Translations under genes and position numbers: made by a program
Shown: positions 61,878 through 64,000 of the stretch, piece after piece
Position numbering within the stretch: position 1 is the first letter of the stretch
How the letters are laid out: each line of letters begins with the position of its first letter
NCBI GenBank assembly: GCA_023055505.1
Contig: JALIRH010000063.1
Location: 1,505,501-1,569,500, forward strand
Origin: Callipepla californica brunnescens
Lineage: Eukaryota > Chordata > Aves > Galliformes > Odontophoridae
Direction of reading: 5' to 3'
DNA: 64,000 nt
Notes under the pieces: model-generated
The model's database searches: none
The model's input: only the letters and a program-made list of their open reading frames with translations
Told to the model about the DNA's origin: nothing

Positions 61878-62035
61878 CAGGTAGTGGATAGACAACAGAT
61901 AGCAAGATGGGTCATTAATAGAGAGTTGGTTTGTGGATAGCAAAATGTTTGCTAGGGAGATAGATAGGTATATCATAGCCACATTGCTGATGGAGAGGTA
62001 GGGAATAAAAACAGTTGACAGATAGAAAGTAGATG
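61878..62035. repeat. Degenerate GATA/GACA-rich tract
   Basis: GATAGACA, GATAGCA, GATAGATAG, GACAGATAGA and related words recur over about 160 bases, all on the plus strand. It looks like an old, decayed tetranucleotide microsatellite. It ends just before the exon copy at 62102. Confidence 0.55.
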
Positions 62036-62101
62036 ACGACACAGAAAGCTGACAGTGATGTACAATGTTGATAATGGGAACATATTCTGTCTCTGTTTCA
62101 G

Positions 62102-62312
62102 ACGAGCTGCTTGAGTCCATGGACTCCACTCTCCTCTCCAGCTTGTGATGAAGAGCAACACCGGCAGAAGAACAGCAGCTCTGGAAACAACTGTCCTGCC
62201 AGATGAGCATCATGGAGAGGAAGAAGTGCCTTCTGCTCAGAGGAAGGCTCCAAGAATGTTCTCCTGGCTGCGAGGGGTGTTCCCGTGCAATAAGCCTGGG
62301 GCAGCAGAGGAG
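62102..62312 (+). CDS. Copy 3 of the repeated exon, plus strand
   Basis: Acceptor TCTCTGTTTCAG (ending 62101) and donor GAG/GTGAGG (from 62313) delimit 211 bases. From 62115 one frame is open to the donor, leaving in phase 0. It reads V-H-G-L-H-S-P-L-Q-L, later V-L-P-D-E-H-H-G-E-E-E-V-P-S-A-Q-R-K, then A-P-R-M-F-S-W-L-R-G-V-F-P-C. It is homologous along its length to the minus-strand copy at 5062-5203. It differs by nine extra bases near the start that bring in a TGA (62112-62114), and by the loss of the internal donor, so the exon runs 66 bases further. An ATG at 62148 could start translation; an alternative acceptor CTCTCCAG ends at 62141. It may be a first coding exon or a pseudo-exon. Confidence 0.45.
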
Positions 62313-62571
62313 GTGAGGACGGCCAGAAAAGTTCTGCAGTTTTTTATTGCAAAGGGCACTTCTTGGGGGAGAACACCAGTGGGGTTTTAATTTTTTCAAT
62401 GTACTTTAGCCTCACTTGGGGGCTGAAACAGAACCATGGACTTTTCATGGACACTTTTTGATTTCATAGTTCAACATTTCATAATCTCATTTCTCTTGTT
62501 GCTGTCATTTTCTTTCTTGACTTGCGTGGCAGCAACTAACTCTTCTCCTTTGTATTTGGTTTAGCTACTCT

Positions 62572-62985
62572 CCAGCAGCTCACCTTCCAACCTGTACCAC
62601 TGTATGCAGTTATTCCTCCCTAGGTGCAAGACTCTGCACTTGCTTTTGTTAAACCTCATCTGGTTTCTTTCTGCCCAACACTGCAGCCTGTCCAGGTCTC
62701 GCTGAATGGCAGTGCAGCCTTCCAGTCTGTCAGCCATTCCTCCCAGCTTTGTACCATCAGCAAACTTGCTGAGGGTGGACTCTATCCCTTCATCGAGGTT
62801 CTTGGTGAAGATGTTAAACAGGACCGGACCCAGCACGGACCCCTGAAGAATGCCACTAAGTACAGGCCTTCTACTGGACTCGGTGCCACCGATCACAACC
62901 TTCTGAGCTCTGCCAGTCAGACAGTTCTCAACCCACCACACCTTCCACTCACCTACTCCACACCTCCTCCACTTTGTTATAAAGT
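62572..62985 (-). mobile_element. CR1 LINE, internal piece with part of the reverse transcriptase
   Basis: The minus strand encodes [16 protein letters not shown], then [12 protein letters not shown], and then [12 protein letters not shown] in one open frame. After that come [16 protein letters not shown] and L-E-G-E-L-L-E-S-S. The 3' end of CR1 is missing, so this copy is truncated at both sides. As in the copy at 29736-30390, the second catalytic Asp of F-A-D-D is Gly. The upper limit is approximate. Confidence 0.93.
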
Positions 62986-64000
62986 TTCTCTTGCACAAGG
63001 AAGCTGAAGGCACTGTTTTAACATCATTTAGCAATTTCTCCTGGCAGATGAGCTCCAGATTCTCAGTCACAGAGGGCAGAAGGCAGAATAATGTCTGCAT
63101 GCCCCATGCACCAATTTGCTAATGCCATCCGGTGAGGGAAAGGGAGGAGTGTGTGGGACTAACTGTTGTGGACCTCTGCCCTAAGGAGAAAGTGTGCAAA
63201 AGCTGCCTCCACTGACACTGGCAGGCCCTGGCCAGAGCAGCTGTGTGTAAGCAAGCCAAGGGGATGTAGGGAGCAGCATCCAGCTACGTGAGGGATGCCA
63301 AAGTACAGCTTTCTTTCCTTCTCATTCTCTCCATATGAGCATTCTGCATGCAAAATTCCCCGGGGAAATATAATAATGGGTAAAAAAGTTATAGAAACAC
63401 ACATGAAAGCTGAGTAGATTGTCCTGTAGCACACAATTAGAGCTGTCAGTTTGGAGTGACCAAAAACATACAAAATGCATTGAATCATCAGAATCTTTCA
63501 CTTTGCTATAACTCCTCCTCCTCCTTGCCATTACTATCTAAGTGCTTCTACTGGCTTGGACTCTTTTGTTGGGCATGGGGGAACCAGGGTATTACGTTTA
63601 AAACCGAACACACAGGGGTTGATAGTACCATCATCCAGTTTTACTCATAATACCTGTCTGTAGTTCATTTACCTGATGTATCTAAGTTACATGGCCCCTC
63701 CCCTGTGGCTTCAGCCTCCAACTAACCTCAATTAGTCTTTACAGTACTTCTTATTTTGTGATTCTGATTGGCACCACCTAACTCAGCACTTTAGTTATCA
63801 CCTCAAGGTACCTAACACATACCTGAGATAAAAAATGAGTCCCTCAGCACAAAGGCAGACACAAAGTGCAAACAAAATGGCAAAGACAGAATTAAGTCCA
63901 GGAAAGCTACAATTTTCATGCTAGCATAGTAGATGGGAGAAGCTCTCTTGTCAGCATCTCACAGGGAATTCAGGCATGAACAATGGAAATGAAAAACATG
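62986..64000. other. Non-coding end of the window
   Basis: No gene or repeat family was recognised. If the exon at 62102-62312 belongs to a real plus-strand gene, further exons could lie here or beyond the window, but none with MROH motifs was seen. Confidence 0.45.

Noticed and set aside
61878..62035. GATA-rich tract as a regulatory cluster
   Set aside because: The pattern is that of a decayed microsatellite. GATA words alone are not evidence of factor binding.
1..64000. CRISPR arrays, tRNA or rRNA genes, prokaryotic-type systems
   Set aside because: No regularly spaced repeats, no cloverleaf-like segments and no bacterial gene layout were seen. The repeat content is plainly avian.

Overview
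The window is nuclear DNA of a bird, most likely a galliform such as chicken or a close relative. The main sign is the repeat content. At least eight pieces of CR1 LINE, the dominant avian retroposon, are present. They are 5'-truncated and end in the CR1-type tail with octamer-like copies of ATTCTGTG or ATCTATGA. Two stretches look like LTRs of avian endogenous retroviruses. Coding sequence, where present, is split into short exons with GT/AG junctions, so almost all open frames in the window are chance or belong to repeats.

Layout. 1-4.7 kb: non-coding, with short simple repeats. 4.7-8.2 kb: a GC-rich block on the minus strand holding the only clear gene. Eight exons between 8155 and 5853 encode the C-terminal half of a maestro-heat-like-repeat (MROH) protein. 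Seven of them join in phase; the last carries an apparent one-base loss. Downstream of it on the same strand lie two diverged copies of another short exon (about 5500 and 5062-5203). A third copy of that exon is found 57 kb away on the plus strand (62102-62312). The pattern suggests remains of a tandem MROH-like cluster that has been broken and inverted. 8.2-31 kb: non-coding apart from CR1 copies at 9.6, 17.4, 19.8 and 29.7 kb. 31.1 kb: a possible last exon with a poly(A) signal of an unidentified minus-strand gene. 31-51.5 kb: mostly featureless AT-moderate sequence with a CR1 at 37.8 kb. 51.5 kb: an old CR1. 54.5 kb: a possible ancient LINE relic. 55.5-58.3 kb: two LTR-like elements. 61.9-63.1 kb: a GATA-rich tract, the third exon copy and a minus-strand CR1 with part of the reverse transcriptase.

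No RNA gene, CRISPR array, operon or prokaryotic-type system was seen. The most interesting signals are the MROH-like exon cluster with its frameshift, the shared short exon module on both strands, and CR1 copies that share the same altered reverse-transcriptase residue and the same C-terminal frame break.
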